Shown here: positions 10,588 to 21,876 of the stretch, piece by piece
Layout: the number at the start of each line of letters is the position of its first letter
Numbering within the stretch: the first letter of the stretch is position 1
From: Dimargaris cristalligena
Taxonomy: Eukaryota; Kickxellomycota; Dimargaritomycetes; Dimargaritales; Dimargaritaceae
Reading direction: 5' to 3'
Length of the DNA stretch: 36,850 nt
Assembly (NCBI GenBank): GCA_027576995.1
Contig: JANBQC010000260.1
Location: 1 to 36,850, forward strand
Program-made: the position numbers and the translations under genes
The notes under the pieces: generated by a model
The model's database searches: none
What the model saw: only the letters and a program-made list of their open reading frames with translations
What the model was told of the DNA's origin: nothing

Positions 10588-10958
10588 GGTCGACGAGGTC
10601 TGAATGACGTGGGGAGTGGTTAGTTATTATTCGGCGCAGGGAACGGGGAGGTGCCGAATGGGGTTCGTTAATGGGGCGTTGCAAAAGAGTATTAGATTAT
10701 TCTCATTCGCTTTAGTCGACTGCCCATCCTTCCCCATAGACATGGTGGACGAGCATACAAAAAAATGTGAAGAGAGAGGAACGCAATATCCAATAGGTTA
10801 ACCAACCCAATAAACCAGCACCAATCACGTGGGGGGGAGCTATAGTATAATAAATTACCAATTAAACTGGTCAGCCATTTCCGCTGCCCTCCTCTGTCGC
10901 TAATTGATTGATTATATTCGCTTGCCCCGCGTCTCGTCCCGCCCCTCCTTCTGATCAG

Positions 10959-11044
10959 ATGAACGAAAGCGAAGCACGCAATTTGTTTAGAGAGGATGCT
11001 TTGGTCCAGGGGAACGCCTCCATATCTACGCATATTCAGGCATG
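10959..11044 (+). other. candidate coding exon of unknown protein
   Basis: ATG at 10959 follows a polypyrimidine run ending CTGATCAG. The open block begins MNESEARNLFREDALVQG and ends at CATG|GTAAGC, a good donor; without splicing it stops at 11048 (29 residues). The stretch reads like a helical N terminus. I do not recognise the family and could not find a convincing second exon downstream, so this may be a first exon, a microprotein or chance. Confidence 0.22.
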
Positions 11045-12216
11045 GTAAGCGCATTCGGCTGACCACCACTGGAGTTTTAGTGTAGTTGTATTAATGTATC
11101 CCCACCCATGATGAGTATAGAGAGAGGGTCAGTTGAGGAGTAGAAGCCCCCCTCTCCAAACCTGGCTTGGTATGAAGAACCCACCACATTACAAGGCGAC
11201 CGCCTTAACACACGCTACTCCAGATATGCTACCAAGTCGGCAAAGAACTCCTCCGCCCGCAAGCCTTCTTTCTGTTTTTAAAAATAGCCATCTAATGGAC
11301 CCTGAGCTAACCGGCCGAAGCCATCCCTATTGTTTAATGCCGCCCCAATCCACTAGAATAGTCTAACGGTGTTAGATACGGGAAAAATTCCAGACTTTCA
11401 CTGTGCCCCGGACCAAAGATCGCACACGTAGGCGTTAGCCATCGCCTAAAGCTAAATGTTATGCAGCATCTTGAATGCATTTGGCTAATCAACACTATAC
11501 CAGAGATGCAACCATCTATGTCATTGGACTGTGCAGCCATGAGGTGGTCGAGGCGATGCATGTGTGAGGGGAAGAAGGAGAGATGAGCGGGGCTGGTGAA
11601 GCGCGGCTCTGATGCCAGTGGGATGCGGATGACCAACTCTTCATTACTGACCAACACCGCACCAGGCCGTTAGATGGAGAAATTGAGCCGGTTGGTGGTA
11701 AAAAACGACATGCAAGGCCGGACTGGTTTTATTGTTGTACGCCCCTCTCTACCACACGGCGGCGACCCCACCACCATAGCCTGCACAGCTATGGCGGGGG
11801 ACGGAACTATTCCGACGCCATGCCCCTGATAATGTGCACTGACAATGAACGCCGCTGACTCGACCGAACCCAAACCTCATATCTCTAGTGATTGTATCGC
11901 GCATACCCCTGGGAGTGCCCCAGTGCCTCCTATTTTGTAGGTACATGGCCACATCCCCAGCCCTTAGACTGTTAAAGGCCGAATGGTGAGAGATGGGGTT
12001 TGGGTTTGGATCTTGTTCTTTTTTGCCTTCTTTGAGGCTAGCCAAGCCTCCAGTGTGCTCGATTCTATCGTTTATACCGTATCAGTGGTGGTGGTATGAT
12101 TCGGATCCCTTCGTCAGGGTTAGAGAAAGTGGCTGTGGGACACATGGCTCAAAGGGAAACCCAAGTGGAGCCCTGGGCCGGGATCTGGCATAATTCCAGG
12201 GGGCCAGAGCAGCTAT

Positions 12217-12222
12217 TATAAA
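12217..12222 (+). promoter_or_regulatory. TATA box candidate of isopropylmalate synthase
   Basis: CTATTATAAAATG lies 190 bases upstream of the start codon at 12410, followed by a C/T-rich leader. Its position is compatible with a fungal TATA element, but this rests on sequence match only. Confidence 0.35.
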
Positions 12223-12409
12223 ATGCCGGCGCAATCCCCCTTCCCAGTGCTCAGTATAGCTCCTCCACCCACCCAACCCCAGGCTAAATTTAATCTATAC
12301 TCTTCCCTTAATCATCTAATACCACTCTTCATTACTTCAAAAAGGAAAATCGCCTTTGGATTCTAAAACCCCGTCTTTTAGTCCCTGAGAAGATTTCCAG
12401 TCGATCACA

Positions 12410-14150
12410 ATGGGTACCAGCCACCTGACGAACGCCAAACCCCACCTCTACATTCATGACACCACTCTTCGTGACGGAGAACAGGTTCGTACGATCAGCA
12501 GTATTTATTACCAGGAACTCGGCGATAGCCTAGGCCCCACTCCCCTATTCCCACCCACCGACATGTTTTACCCTATCGTACCCACTTTTCCCGATCCCAA
12601 CAGTCAACTAACATGTACTATTGATATGCCGTTCTCTCAATGTATATTACCGTCCACTGGGGGGATAATAGGCCCCGGGAGTGTTCTTCCGCCGGGATGC
12701 CAAAATTGCTGTGGCCAAACAACTCTCCCGCCTCGGTGTCGATATCATAGAGGCGGGATTGGTCATGTCGTCGGAAGAGACGTACGAGTGCGTTACCCAG
12801 ATTGCCAAAGAGGTCGGTCCGCTCATGGAAGGCCGGGAACATATTGGGCGACCAGCGGTAGGTGAATTGTCTCCTATTTCTATAATTCGTCACTGGGTCC
12901 TCGTACATCATACTAGACGATGGTGGCTAACAGGGTACCTGCCCCACTCACCCGGATCCGAGCCTACATGGGCCTTGCATGGGAGAGCCCTGTCGAACCA
13001 GGGGATATACAGTTAATAATGGGATATACCTGGTTTAAACATAGTGATTAATCACTCCCCTCGCATCTATGCCACCCTCTCACCCCTTACTCACCACCAA
13101 TCGTGCCCTCCTCCTCCTCCGTTCGATCCCTAGACTATTGCCGCCTTCAGTCGAATGATTGAGGCCGACATCCAGCGTACCTTTGACGCCATCCGTCATG
13201 CTCCCCGTCACCGTCTCATGGTCTTCACCCCCGTGTCCGACCTGCACCTCCGCGAAAAACTGCGTATTTCCCGCGAAGAGTGTCTGATCCGGGTCCGCCG
13301 CGGCATTATCTTGGCCAAGACCCTCTGCGACGATGTGTGGATGGGCATGGAAGATTCCGGTCGCGCCGATCCGGACTTCCTCTTGCAAATCGTGGATATC
13401 TGTCTCGACCTCAACGTGCAAACCCTTGTGGTGGCCGATACGGTGGGAAGCCACCTGCCGAACGAATTCGGCGCTTTAGTGAGGCGCTTGACCGACCACG
13501 CCGCCGGGTCGTCGCTCATCATCGGGGCCCATTGTCACAACGACCTGGGGCTGTCCACCGCCAACGCCCTGGCGGCCATCCAAAACGGCGCCCGGCACGT
13601 GGAGGTAACTGTGGCGGGCATCGGCGAACGGGCGGGCAATACCGCCTTGGAACAGATTGTCATGGCCATCGAGTCCCATCCGCACGCTTTTCCGGTGAGT
13701 CATTCCATCAACACCGCCCTGCTCACCCAAACTGCCCAGATGGTTTCTCGGCTCGGCGGATTCCCTATTGCTCCCAACACGCCCCTGGTGGGCGGCAACG
13801 CTTTTACCCATGAATCGGGCATCCACCAGGACGGTATTTTGAAGAATCGCGATATGTACGAGTTTGTCCATCCCGAACAGGTGGGAGCCGTATGTCGGCT
13901 GGTCCTCGGTAAACAGAGTGGTCGCCATGCGCTGCGCCTCCGGTTGCTCCAGCTGGGCTATGACGAGTTTAATACGAATGAATTAGGTGTTTTGTTCACT
14001 AAGTTTAAGCGAATGGCCGAACATAAGGTGTTCATTGAAGATCCGGATTTGATCGCCTTGGTCGGTCGGCCACCCCCATTGACGAGCTCGGACCAGGATC
14101 AGCAGGACGTTCCGACCGAGGCCTCCTCGGTGGAAACAGTCCAGGCTTAG
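12410..14150 (+). CDS. LeuA-type 2-isopropylmalate synthase, regulatory domain absent
   Basis: Three exons, 12410-12484, 12672-12857 and 13134-14150, give 425 residues. The enzyme condenses acetyl-CoA with 2-ketoisovalerate, the first committed step of leucine synthesis. Signatures are HDTTLRDGEQAPG (residues 16-28, the AP just after the first junction), LGVDIIEAG, GMEDSGRADPDFL, VADTVGSHLPNEF, GAHCHNDLGLSTANALA (219-235), GIGERAGNTALEQIVMA, and NAFTHESGIHQDGILKNR (309-326). This is the bacterial/plant LeuA pattern. Homocitrate synthase lacks HESGIHQDG, and fungal Leu4 is a longer, distinct subfamily. The protein ends about 35 residues after the linker subdomain (KFKRMAEHKVFIEDPDL) with an acidic tail, so the LeuA allosteric domain (about 130 residues) is missing. 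I saw no coding continuation in the next 500 bases. No mitochondrial presequence is visible. A methylthioalkylmalate-synthase-like or other substrate cannot be excluded. Confidence 0.85.
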
Positions 14151-15192
14151 GAAGCGCGGGAAGAGGGCATGGGTTTGCCTATTAAGGTTTAATTTTTAAA
14201 TCATCTGATTATTAGTATAGCGTGAAATCCTGAAAGTGCGATTGGGAGAAGCCGTATCAGCTGTGCCTGTCTTCCCCAACGTGCGGATTATTCCGATGCC
14301 TGCATTGAGGGCATGGAAAGCACAGGCTAAGTTTGCGTCCGTTCGCACATTTTATTTCGTTTCCTTGTCGGACCAAGGCTACCATTGACCTTGACTACTC
14401 CGACTGTTTTGACCGTAAATATCTATCATAATTCCGTCGTCTGACTATAACCAATTTGATAGCAGCCCTCTCGTCTCAGCTTTTATTATTGTCGATATGA
14501 TGCTCTCCGCTCAAATCGGGTTCATTCTTACCTCATTCGAGTAGTATCTCTACTTCCAATAAATTAGTTCTGTAATCGCTGCATTATTCACTCACACTAA
14601 TTGGTATTTGCAGTGCAGTCCGGGGTAATATAGAACCGAAATTGTACATTCCACCGATATACTTAATCCGAGTGGATCCATATGAGATTTTCCCTACTCA
14701 CAAGGCAAAAATCTCTACTAGCTGGATAGAAGAGTAAATAATTTATGTATGAAGCTATACTGCCATAATGGGCGAGTCGATCACAAATATAGCGCGCTGG
14801 AGGGGAGCTTTGTTTTGTGGACCAACGAACTTCCAAGTAACAGGCTACCCGTCTCCGCTCTGGTTGGCGTGGTTTCGGCGAGTCGTCTCCAGCTCCGTTA
14901 TATTGCTCGACCTTCCGTATTTTTTTCCACCTTTTCTCCTGCTCCACTACTACTACTCCCTCTTCAACAACGCCACCCCGCCTACTTTTTGTTCTGGTAT
15001 ATTCTTCAGTAGCCAACCAACTACTACTAGTACTACTTACCTGTGGAAGTGTGTTTGTACGTGTTTCCGTTTCGTTTGAATTCCAACGGCCCCTACATTC
15101 CATTCTCTTTTGCCTTTATATAGACATATATACAAACCCCCGAATCCCCCCCCCCCCTCATTTATCCAGCTTACTCAGCAAGCCCATTCAAG
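14151..15192. other. intergenic upstream of PP5
   Basis: The left half is the AT-rich 3' region of the synthase. The right half is C/T-rich with TACTAC runs and a TATA-like TTTATATAG at 15116-15124, ahead of the PP5 start. No gene seen. Confidence 0.4.
15117..15123 (+). promoter_or_regulatory. TATA box candidate of PP5
   Basis: TATATAG about 70 bases upstream of the PP5 start codon, after a pyrimidine-rich stretch. Assigned by sequence match and position only. Confidence 0.3.
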
Positions 15193-17349
15193 ATGACTAG
15201 CTTCTGTGCCTCCCCCAACAAGATTGAAGAGATCAACGAGCGGAAGATCGTGACCCCTGAACAGGCCACTTTGGCCGAGAAACTCAAGAATGAAGCCAAT
15301 GTTTACTTCAAAGGTACGTGTGTGTTCAGTCCAAACCCATGGCATTTTATCTAACGACATATTTAGGATTGTCCGGTCGAGATGGTGTCCATGGTTGTGA
15401 GTACATCCATCTGCTGTTGTGTCTCTCCACGTATGGCGTATTGCCATATCGAGATATACCCCCGGTTACATGAATCGTTATCCAAATTGGTTCCAAAAGC
15501 CGCCGAGGTTTTATTTATTTTTTGGTCCTGGCTGTAGGACAGAGACTTGCAGTGCCGGCTGTATTTTCTTCCCTAGGTACTTTTAAGCTGAATCCAAGTC
15601 GAGTAGTACAACTACAACGCAAAGATCCAACACCCAGGCTTTTTATGCACACACACCCTATATTAACACCTACCACAACGTATGTCTATATTTTATATCT
15701 ATTATTTCCAACCCCTTCTTCCAATGCATATAGAGCATAAATTCGAAGATGCCATCCGCATGTACACCGAGGCCATCGAGCTCGACCCCTCGCAGCCCGC
15801 CTATTACTGCAACCGCGCCTTCGCCTACATCAAGACCGAGGCCTTTGGGTATGCGGTCGAGGATGCCAACCGGGCCCTCGAACTAGACCCTAATTTTGTC
15901 AAGGGTTACTACCGCCGGGCAACGGCCAACATGGCCCAACTGAAATTTAAGAATGGGCTCATGGACTTCCGGATGGTCGTGAAACTGTCCCCCCGCGATG
16001 CGGAGGGGCGCCGGAAACTCACGGAATGCGAGAAAATTGTGCGGCGGATGGAGTTCGAAAAGGCAATCGAGGTGGATGATTTGGATCGCAGTGTCGTGGA
16101 TCAGATCGATTTCAGTGCTATAGGTAAGTGGACTGGTTAATCTTATAAAATGGCTTGTGATGGAAACCAATTAACTGTAGGCATATTCTTCAGCCACCGC
16201 ATTAATTAAGGTGGTATTAATTTATGGTAGAGTGGCGCATTAACTACACCCCTAAACTGCCACGAATCCCTAATTTAGCCTTACTCTCCATCAATATAAC
16301 CACCTATTTTGGCACCTTTTAATTTTACATAATCAGCTGTGGATGATTCATACGAGGGCCCCCGTCTAGCCACTCGGACCAACGCTGACGGTGAATCCGA
16401 AGAATACATTGACCAAAGCTTTATCGAGACGATGATGGAGCGTTTCCGCGACCAAAAGAACATTCACAAGCGCTTCGCCTACCGCATCATCATAGCGGCC
16501 AAGAACATTTTCACCGACCTGCCTACCCTGGTCGACGTGACGATCCCCGAGGGCACCCGTCTCACGGTCTGCGGTGACGTCCACGGCCAATTCTTCGACT
16601 TTACCAACATCTTCGCGCTCAACGGCTACCCGTCCCCGACCAACTGGTACCTGTTCAACGGTGATTTTGTCGACCGGGGGAGTTTCTCGGTGGAAATCAT
16701 CCTCACCTTGCTGGCCTACAAGTGGCTGTACCCCGAAGCGGTGCACTTAGCTCGGGGCAACCACGAAACCAACAACATGAACAAAGTGTACGGGTTCGAA
16801 GGCGAAGTCAAGGCCAAGTTCTCCGACATTATGTTCAAGCTGTTCGCCGAAACGTTCAACGCCCTGCCCCTGGCCCATGTCATCCAGAAGAAGGTCTTCG
16901 TGGTCCACGGTGGGCTCTTCAGCCGGGATAATGTCACACTGGACGAAATCCGGGCCGTCAACCGTTTCTCGCAGCCCCCTAGTGAAGGGCTCATGTGCGA
17001 AATGCTATGGTCCGATCCCCAGCCCCTCCCCGGGCGTAAAGCCAGCAAACGCGGGACCGGGATTGAATTCGGTCCCGACGTCACCGAGAATTTCCTCACC
17101 CATAATAACTTGGATCTGCTCATCCGGAGTCACGAAGTCAAGGACGAGGGTTACTCGATTGACCACAACGGTAAATGTGTCACCGTGTTTTCGGCCCCCA
17201 ACTACTGTGATCGGGTGGATAACTTGGGCGCTTACATTCATATTACCGCGGATTGCCTGGTGTCGTACCATACGTTCAAGGCTGTGCCCCACCCCGCTAA
17301 CGTCAAGTCCATGCAGTACGCTTCGCAGTTTAGCCAGTTTGGTCTGTAA
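15193..17349 (+). CDS. PPT1: serine/threonine protein phosphatase 5
   Basis: Three exons, 15193-15313, 15734-16123 and 16337-17349, give 507 residues (human PP5 499, yeast Ppt1 513). Residues about 21-135 hold three TPR repeats: AEKLKNEANVYFKEHKFEDA, AIELDPSQPAYYCNRAFAYI and NFVKGYYRRATANMA. They keep the Lys/Asn/Lys/Arg clamp that binds the Hsp90 EEVD tail. The PPP catalytic domain follows with GDVHGQFFD (250-258), NGDFVDRG (278-285), RGNHET (310-315), VVHGG, LWSDPQP, IIRSHEVK-like LIRSHEVKDEGY, and VFSAPNYCD. The C-terminal helix SMQYASQFSQFGL matches the PP5 autoinhibitory tail. The enzyme dephosphorylates Hsp90 and Cdc37 clients and is activated by Hsp90 or fatty acids. Split codons are G|AG and G|CT. 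It is followed tail-to-tail by the NADH dehydrogenase gene. Confidence 0.97.
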
Positions 17350-18256
17350 ATACACCCCGCCCCTATAAGTAAGTAAGCATAGGTGATATGGTGGTGGTGG
17401 TGGCGGCGGCGGTATACAGCCCAAACCTAGAATGGAGAAACACAAAGGGGAGTGGAAGAGATGGCGGTAGTTGAAATTTTTGCCTAAGTGTAGACATGCA
17501 TTTTCTCCTTGGTCAGAGCCAATTGACCGTTTCTTTATCAGGCAAATATGCTCCTCCTTTGGTCAGGGGTTCTTTCTTTCTACCTTTCTTTCTTATCAGT
17601 GTTAAGATTACTTTTGCTCTGTATAATTGGACTCTGCCTTAAACCGACTTTTTTGAACCACCTATTTTGGATAAATCGCCCTGCATAATACTTTTTAATT
17701 TACATATTAATAAGATGAAGCCCCAATTTCCAATTTTTAACCTCTTGTTGTTCAGAAAATTGATACTTAAATAAATGGATTTATAATGAAGCAAGCGATA
17801 TGCACCGATGGAGGAGGGGGCTAGTGGCTCCTATAAATAAATAGACGGGCTAGATCCACTCTATACACATGAAATAAAAGAAGGTGCTTAAATATAGACA
17901 AGATGTCTAGACTGATCTAAATGAAGTGGAACCTAAAACGAAAGACGAAGGGTAAACTAAGGCCAGTTGCATATTTCCAAAATAAATACGGACGCCTCAA
18001 TAAAACAGATGCTTATTTTTAGGGAGGGGGCGAGATGAAGTGAGAAATTACCATTACTTGGTAAGGAACGAACAAACAATGTATGTATATATACTATTGA
18101 GCCCTTTCTATATACATGGGGGCATCAAAGAAGGAAAAAGGGTTGTGGTGGAGGGAGGGGGAGTAGTAGATTGAAGGAAAAATGGTCACAAATCACCCAA
18201 CACCCGCACCACCACCACGAATGCACGTAGGTTATTATTAATATTGTTTGTTTTTT
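17350..18256. other. intergenic between convergent PP5 and NDE
   Basis: Both neighbours end here, so it holds two 3'UTRs. It is AT-rich with a GGT/GGC trinucleotide run at about 17388-17411 and several AATAAA-like words (for example near 17771). No gene seen. Confidence 0.45.
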
Positions 18257-20038
18257 TTACTCGCGGCTAATGTCACGGCCGAACAGAGTCTTCTTGACCC
18301 AGTCGGTGGTCACCATGGATTGGTTACGAGTGTTGAAGAGCAAGTTGACGTAGGCGCTCTTCCAGAACAGGTAGGTGGCCACACCACTACTGGCCACGGT
18401 CTGGCCGAAAATGGGAATGTCGGCAATGGCCCGGTCGGCCCCGATGTAGGCCAACGAACCCTGGTAAGAGTAGCGGAAAGGTCGGAGTTTCTCGATCAGT
18501 TCATCGGGGGTAGTAGTAGCAGCAGTGGTGGTGGTATCCTCCAATTTACCGAGGCGGTTGAGGAGCTTGGCGAGGTAGGTACCCTGTTGACTGGCGACCT
18601 GGGCCAAAGGAGCGTACTTGGTGAACGTGGCGTCACCCAGGGCCCACATACCGTTGGTACCCTGGACACGCAGGTGGTCGTCGACCAACAAGCCGCGCCG
18701 GGACGTCTGGGCCTCGGGCAATTTGCCCATCAGGTCGCGCACCACGGACCGCTGGGTGTTACCAGTGGCCCACACCAGCAGACCGAACGGGATTTCCTTG
18801 CGCTGTTTATCGGAGGTTTCAATCACAATGTGCTTCTCGTGGACTTCCTTGACGGCCGAACCAGTCAGGATATTGATTTGGTTGGACTTGAACGTGGATT
18901 CGGTGTAGTCGATCAACTTGCGGCTGAACATGGGGAGCACGCTGGATTGACCTTCAACCAGACTGAGCTGGACCTTGTCGGCCAGGTCGGGGTACCAGTC
19001 CACCAGATCCTCCACCAAAAAGTCGTGCAGTTCACCGGCGTATTCGACACCGGTCGGGCCACCGCCCACCACGACCATATGCAACAGGCGCTTGACTTCT
19101 TCCTCGGGTTGACCGGGGAAGGCGGCACTTTCGATACAGTCCATGAGACGGGTGCGGATTTTGCGGGCGTCCCAGATTTCCTTAAGGAAACAGGCGTGTT
19201 CCGTGACTCCCTTAATACCAAAAGTGTTGTTTTCGGCGCCCACGGCCACCACGAGGTAGTCGTACTTGAGGGTCGATTTGTTGACCTTGCCCTTGATTTC
19301 GGACTGGTCTTCGACGGTCACGGTCTTATTGACGGGGTCAATGTCGGTACAGTTGGCCTCATGGAACTTTACGGCACATTGCTTATGACGGGTGATGTAG
19401 CGGATCGGTTCCATGATGGAGCGGTGTTCAATGGTGCCCACGGTACAGCTGGGCAGCAGGGGGGTGAACAGGAAGTAGTTGCGGGGGGATACCACCACCA
19501 CGTTGTACAGGGAGGTGTCGATGCCCTTCAAAATGGAGGCGGCGCCCCAGCCGGTACCCAGGATCAACAGGGTCTTCTTGGATGGGTCGGGAGGGGACTG
19601 CACCATGGGGTGCCGGTTGTAGTAGACCTTGGTGGCCGCGTAGGTGACCGAGCCGGCGGCGGTGGCGTACATCAAATACTTGAATCGGGACCAGCTGAAC
19701 CAGCGCTTAGAGGAGCGGGACGAGTCGCCGGAACCAGTCGACTCTGTGGTGGTGGGGGCAGTGCTTTGCCAACACCGCGAGTGCAGAACGGCGGCGGTAT
19801 TTTTCCGCAGAGCCTGGGTGGATCGCAGCGGGAGAGCTATTAGGAGGTAGAGGAGGTCAAGGGAACGGGGAGAATTGGATTAGACTGTGCGGCCTTGGAG
19901 TATGGGTGGATAAGACCACCAACTAACTAGCTGCCCCTTAGCAATGGTTTGGCTGGTATGAGATGTCGGCAATTGAGGGCCCTGGTTCGCATGGCACTTA
20001 GACTTACCCATTCGGAGAGATCGTTGTAGTGCCGACAT
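18257..20038 (-). CDS. NDE1: mitochondrial type II NADH dehydrogenase (alternative)
   Basis: Two exons, 20038-20008 and 19836-18257, give 536 residues (yeast Nde1 560, Ndi1 513). The first 65 or so residues are rich in Arg, Ser, Ala and Thr with few acids and start SALQRSLRMALPL, a typical mitochondrial presequence. A hydrophobic stretch follows (LMYATAAGSVTYAATKVYY). The FAD Rossmann motif is LLILGTGWGAASILKG (about 100-115) and the NADH motif VVVGGGPTGVEYAGEL (265-280). Further family marks are FTPLLPSCTVGTIEHRSI, WATGNTQR, WALGDAT and the C-terminal FGRDISRE. No EF-hand insert is present. It oxidises NADH to reduce ubiquinone without proton pumping. External (Nde) rather than internal (Ndi) orientation is inferred from the hydrophobic anchor after the presequence and is not certain. 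The Ala codon is split G|CT. Confidence 0.95.
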
Positions 20039-21876
20039 GCTGATTATTGACTAGTTGTGTAAGGTAAATGGGCTGGGTTTGAAACTGAACTGGCCGTGAA
20101 TAGAGAGTGGTCAAGGCTAAATGTAGGTTCAACAGATAAGGGCAACGACGTAGCTGGGTGCTGCTGAGTTGGTATGGGGTTTACGCAAGAGGCTATATGT
20201 AATAGAGGACGTAATAGCGAAGGAGAGAGAGGGAGAGAGAGGTCAAACACGCTACGAGGAATAATTGATTGCCGGGGCTGATAAGGAGCGCGCTACCAAG
20301 GTGGGTATGAAGTATTTATAGCGCGGAATGGGATGTGTATGTATGCATGCATGTATCGATTATATGCGGAGAAATCAGATGTAGGCATCGATAACAAAAT
20401 GGTCCACGGAGGGAGAAACTGGTTGGCCATTGGTCCCGAGTCTTTTTTTAAAAAATGCAGCCTTGGCTGGGGATTGGGGGAACCCCGCTGCTCGGCCAAC
20501 AATAGCCCACAGCGTTCATTACGAAGATCTGGCTAAATCGATGGGTGGGTTTTTTGCCATTTTTTATATCCTTTAGGCTTGTGGCATTTGAAATTTTTGC
20601 ACGACCCACCTGGAGCTGGGGCTGTTGATAGGCGGGGAAGGTTACACTATTATCATTCGTTGACCTATTCCACTCCCCCCATTACAAGTGGACGCGTCAG
20701 TGGATTCGCCACTAAACATGGCCATTAAAAACGGGCGGGGTTATATGACTCAGTTGGGTAAAGAAAGGGGAGGTGGTGCCCAGGCTAAACAGGCCCGCCA
20801 TTGGTGAAGTAGTCGTTTGACACTTGCCCGCTACTGTGGTGGGGTTGGTACAACTGTGCTCTTCAGGAACTTCAAGGGTTGGGCATTTTATCCGCGTCAC
20901 TGTCCGATTGCTCCACGTAAAAGTAAGGGTTTGGAGTAGTACTCCCCCCAATCCGTGGGGTGGGGTTTGGTAAACGTGAGGGTGTCAGATGAAGTAGAGT
21001 TTTATTTAAAGTGAATCTAAGGCAGGCGACCTTTTGGTCATAATTTGCCATCCGCAGGGAACATATGGCAGATATTCATCCAGGCTGTATAACGAATAAT
21101 CCATTTGATGAGGTAAATATTACTGGTCAAAAGTTATTCTCCCACATATTCTCCCATACATATATTGTGTAAAATCTTATACAGTTGGGTTGAAGTTCAC
21201 CCATATTAAAGGGTAAATGGCTCAAAAACCCCCAAAAGCTACAAATAAAGAGGGAAAGGACATGGGTGTGAGGGGGTCAAAGGGTCGTTGGAGGAGGGAC
21301 ATCGCTGGCAGTTGACTATCAGCTGGCAAGGAGCTAGGATAAGTATTGGTTACACGATTCGTATAATGGTCACCAGCTGCTTGGATTAAGCGTCACCTTT
21401 TGAATTGGGGCAAGTTGGTTCGAGTGAATTATATTGGGTTGGTCCAGAAAAGGCCACGGGGCCTTAATGGGGTTACAACATATATATCAGCCGTCATTGG
21501 GTAACATCGAAACAGAGCCCTTTAGATAAAATAATCAATCAAGACTACTTTAGCATCTCTATTCACCGGTATCCATTTCTCTACGATAGGGATGGTGCCA
21601 AGTTAGAAGGCATCGTATTTCCCCGTAAACACCATTCCGGAAGTCGGACTGGAATGGTTCTAGCCAAACCAGACCATGTCGTCTAAACTCCCACAAAGCG
21701 GTCCCGCTAAACCCAAGTCCCCGAGAGATCGCGGGATTCCATCGGGCCAATACCTCCCCAACAGTAATAGCATGTATCACCAATGTGACTTGTCGCCGTA
21801 GTTACTTTTGGCCCACTCTTGACATTATTAGTTTTTTTTAAAAAAAGGTTTCCGTTTGTGCGCGACCTCAGTAATC
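20039..21876. other. 1.8-kb divergent intergenic region with dispersed repeat
   Basis: It lies between the starts of NDE (minus) and the Mmc1-like gene (plus), so it contains both promoters. No coding signal seen. It carries repeat copy 1 at 21062-21158 and two T/A palindromic runs (about 20442-20456 and 21830-21847). Confidence 0.45.
21062..21158 (+). repeat. dispersed 97-bp repeat, copy 1
   Basis: From CATATGG to CTCCCATA this segment aligns without gaps to 36754-36850. I count about 77 of 97 identical bases, including the shared cores GCTGTATAACGAA and AATATTACT. Similarity stops abruptly to the left of CATATGG. No open frame, terminal inverted repeat or target duplication is visible at this copy. 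Confidence 0.75.

Larger units (their letters stand above)
10588..12409. other. 1.8-kb divergent intergenic region
   Basis: It lies between the minus-strand methyltransferase start and the plus-strand isopropylmalate synthase. I see no recognisable gene. It holds an exon-like open block at 10959-11044 (listed separately) and unusually GC-rich open stretches on both strands at 11.6-12.0 kb without family resemblance. A TATAAA at 12217 precedes the synthase. Confidence 0.4.

Noticed and set aside
11334..12045. Minus-strand open frames of 67-107 codons in a GC-richer patch
   Set aside because: Overlapping open frames occur on both strands without conserved motifs or splice-consistent joins, which is expected from composition. 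A decayed gene cannot be excluded.
13280..13928. Alternative-frame and antisense frames over isopropylmalate synthase exon 3
   Set aside because: Shadow frames in GC-rich coding DNA; the correct frame carries all family motifs.
12410..14150. Homocitrate synthase (Lys20) identity
   Set aside because: The HESGIHQDG and GKQSGRHAL motifs and the overall spacing follow isopropylmalate synthase; homocitrate synthase has a different motif (THKAGIHAKAI type) at that place.
15350..15730. An extra exon inside the 420-base PP5 intron 1
   Set aside because: Exons 1 and 2 join directly through the first TPR helix pair (VYFKEHKFEDA) as in the family, so no residues are missing.
18248..19843. A 531-codon open frame on the plus strand, the longest frame in the window
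   Set aside because: It lies exactly antisense to the NADH dehydrogenase, whose minus-strand product has clear Rossmann and family motifs. The plus frame reads as Gly/Val/His-rich shadow sequence with no family resemblance.
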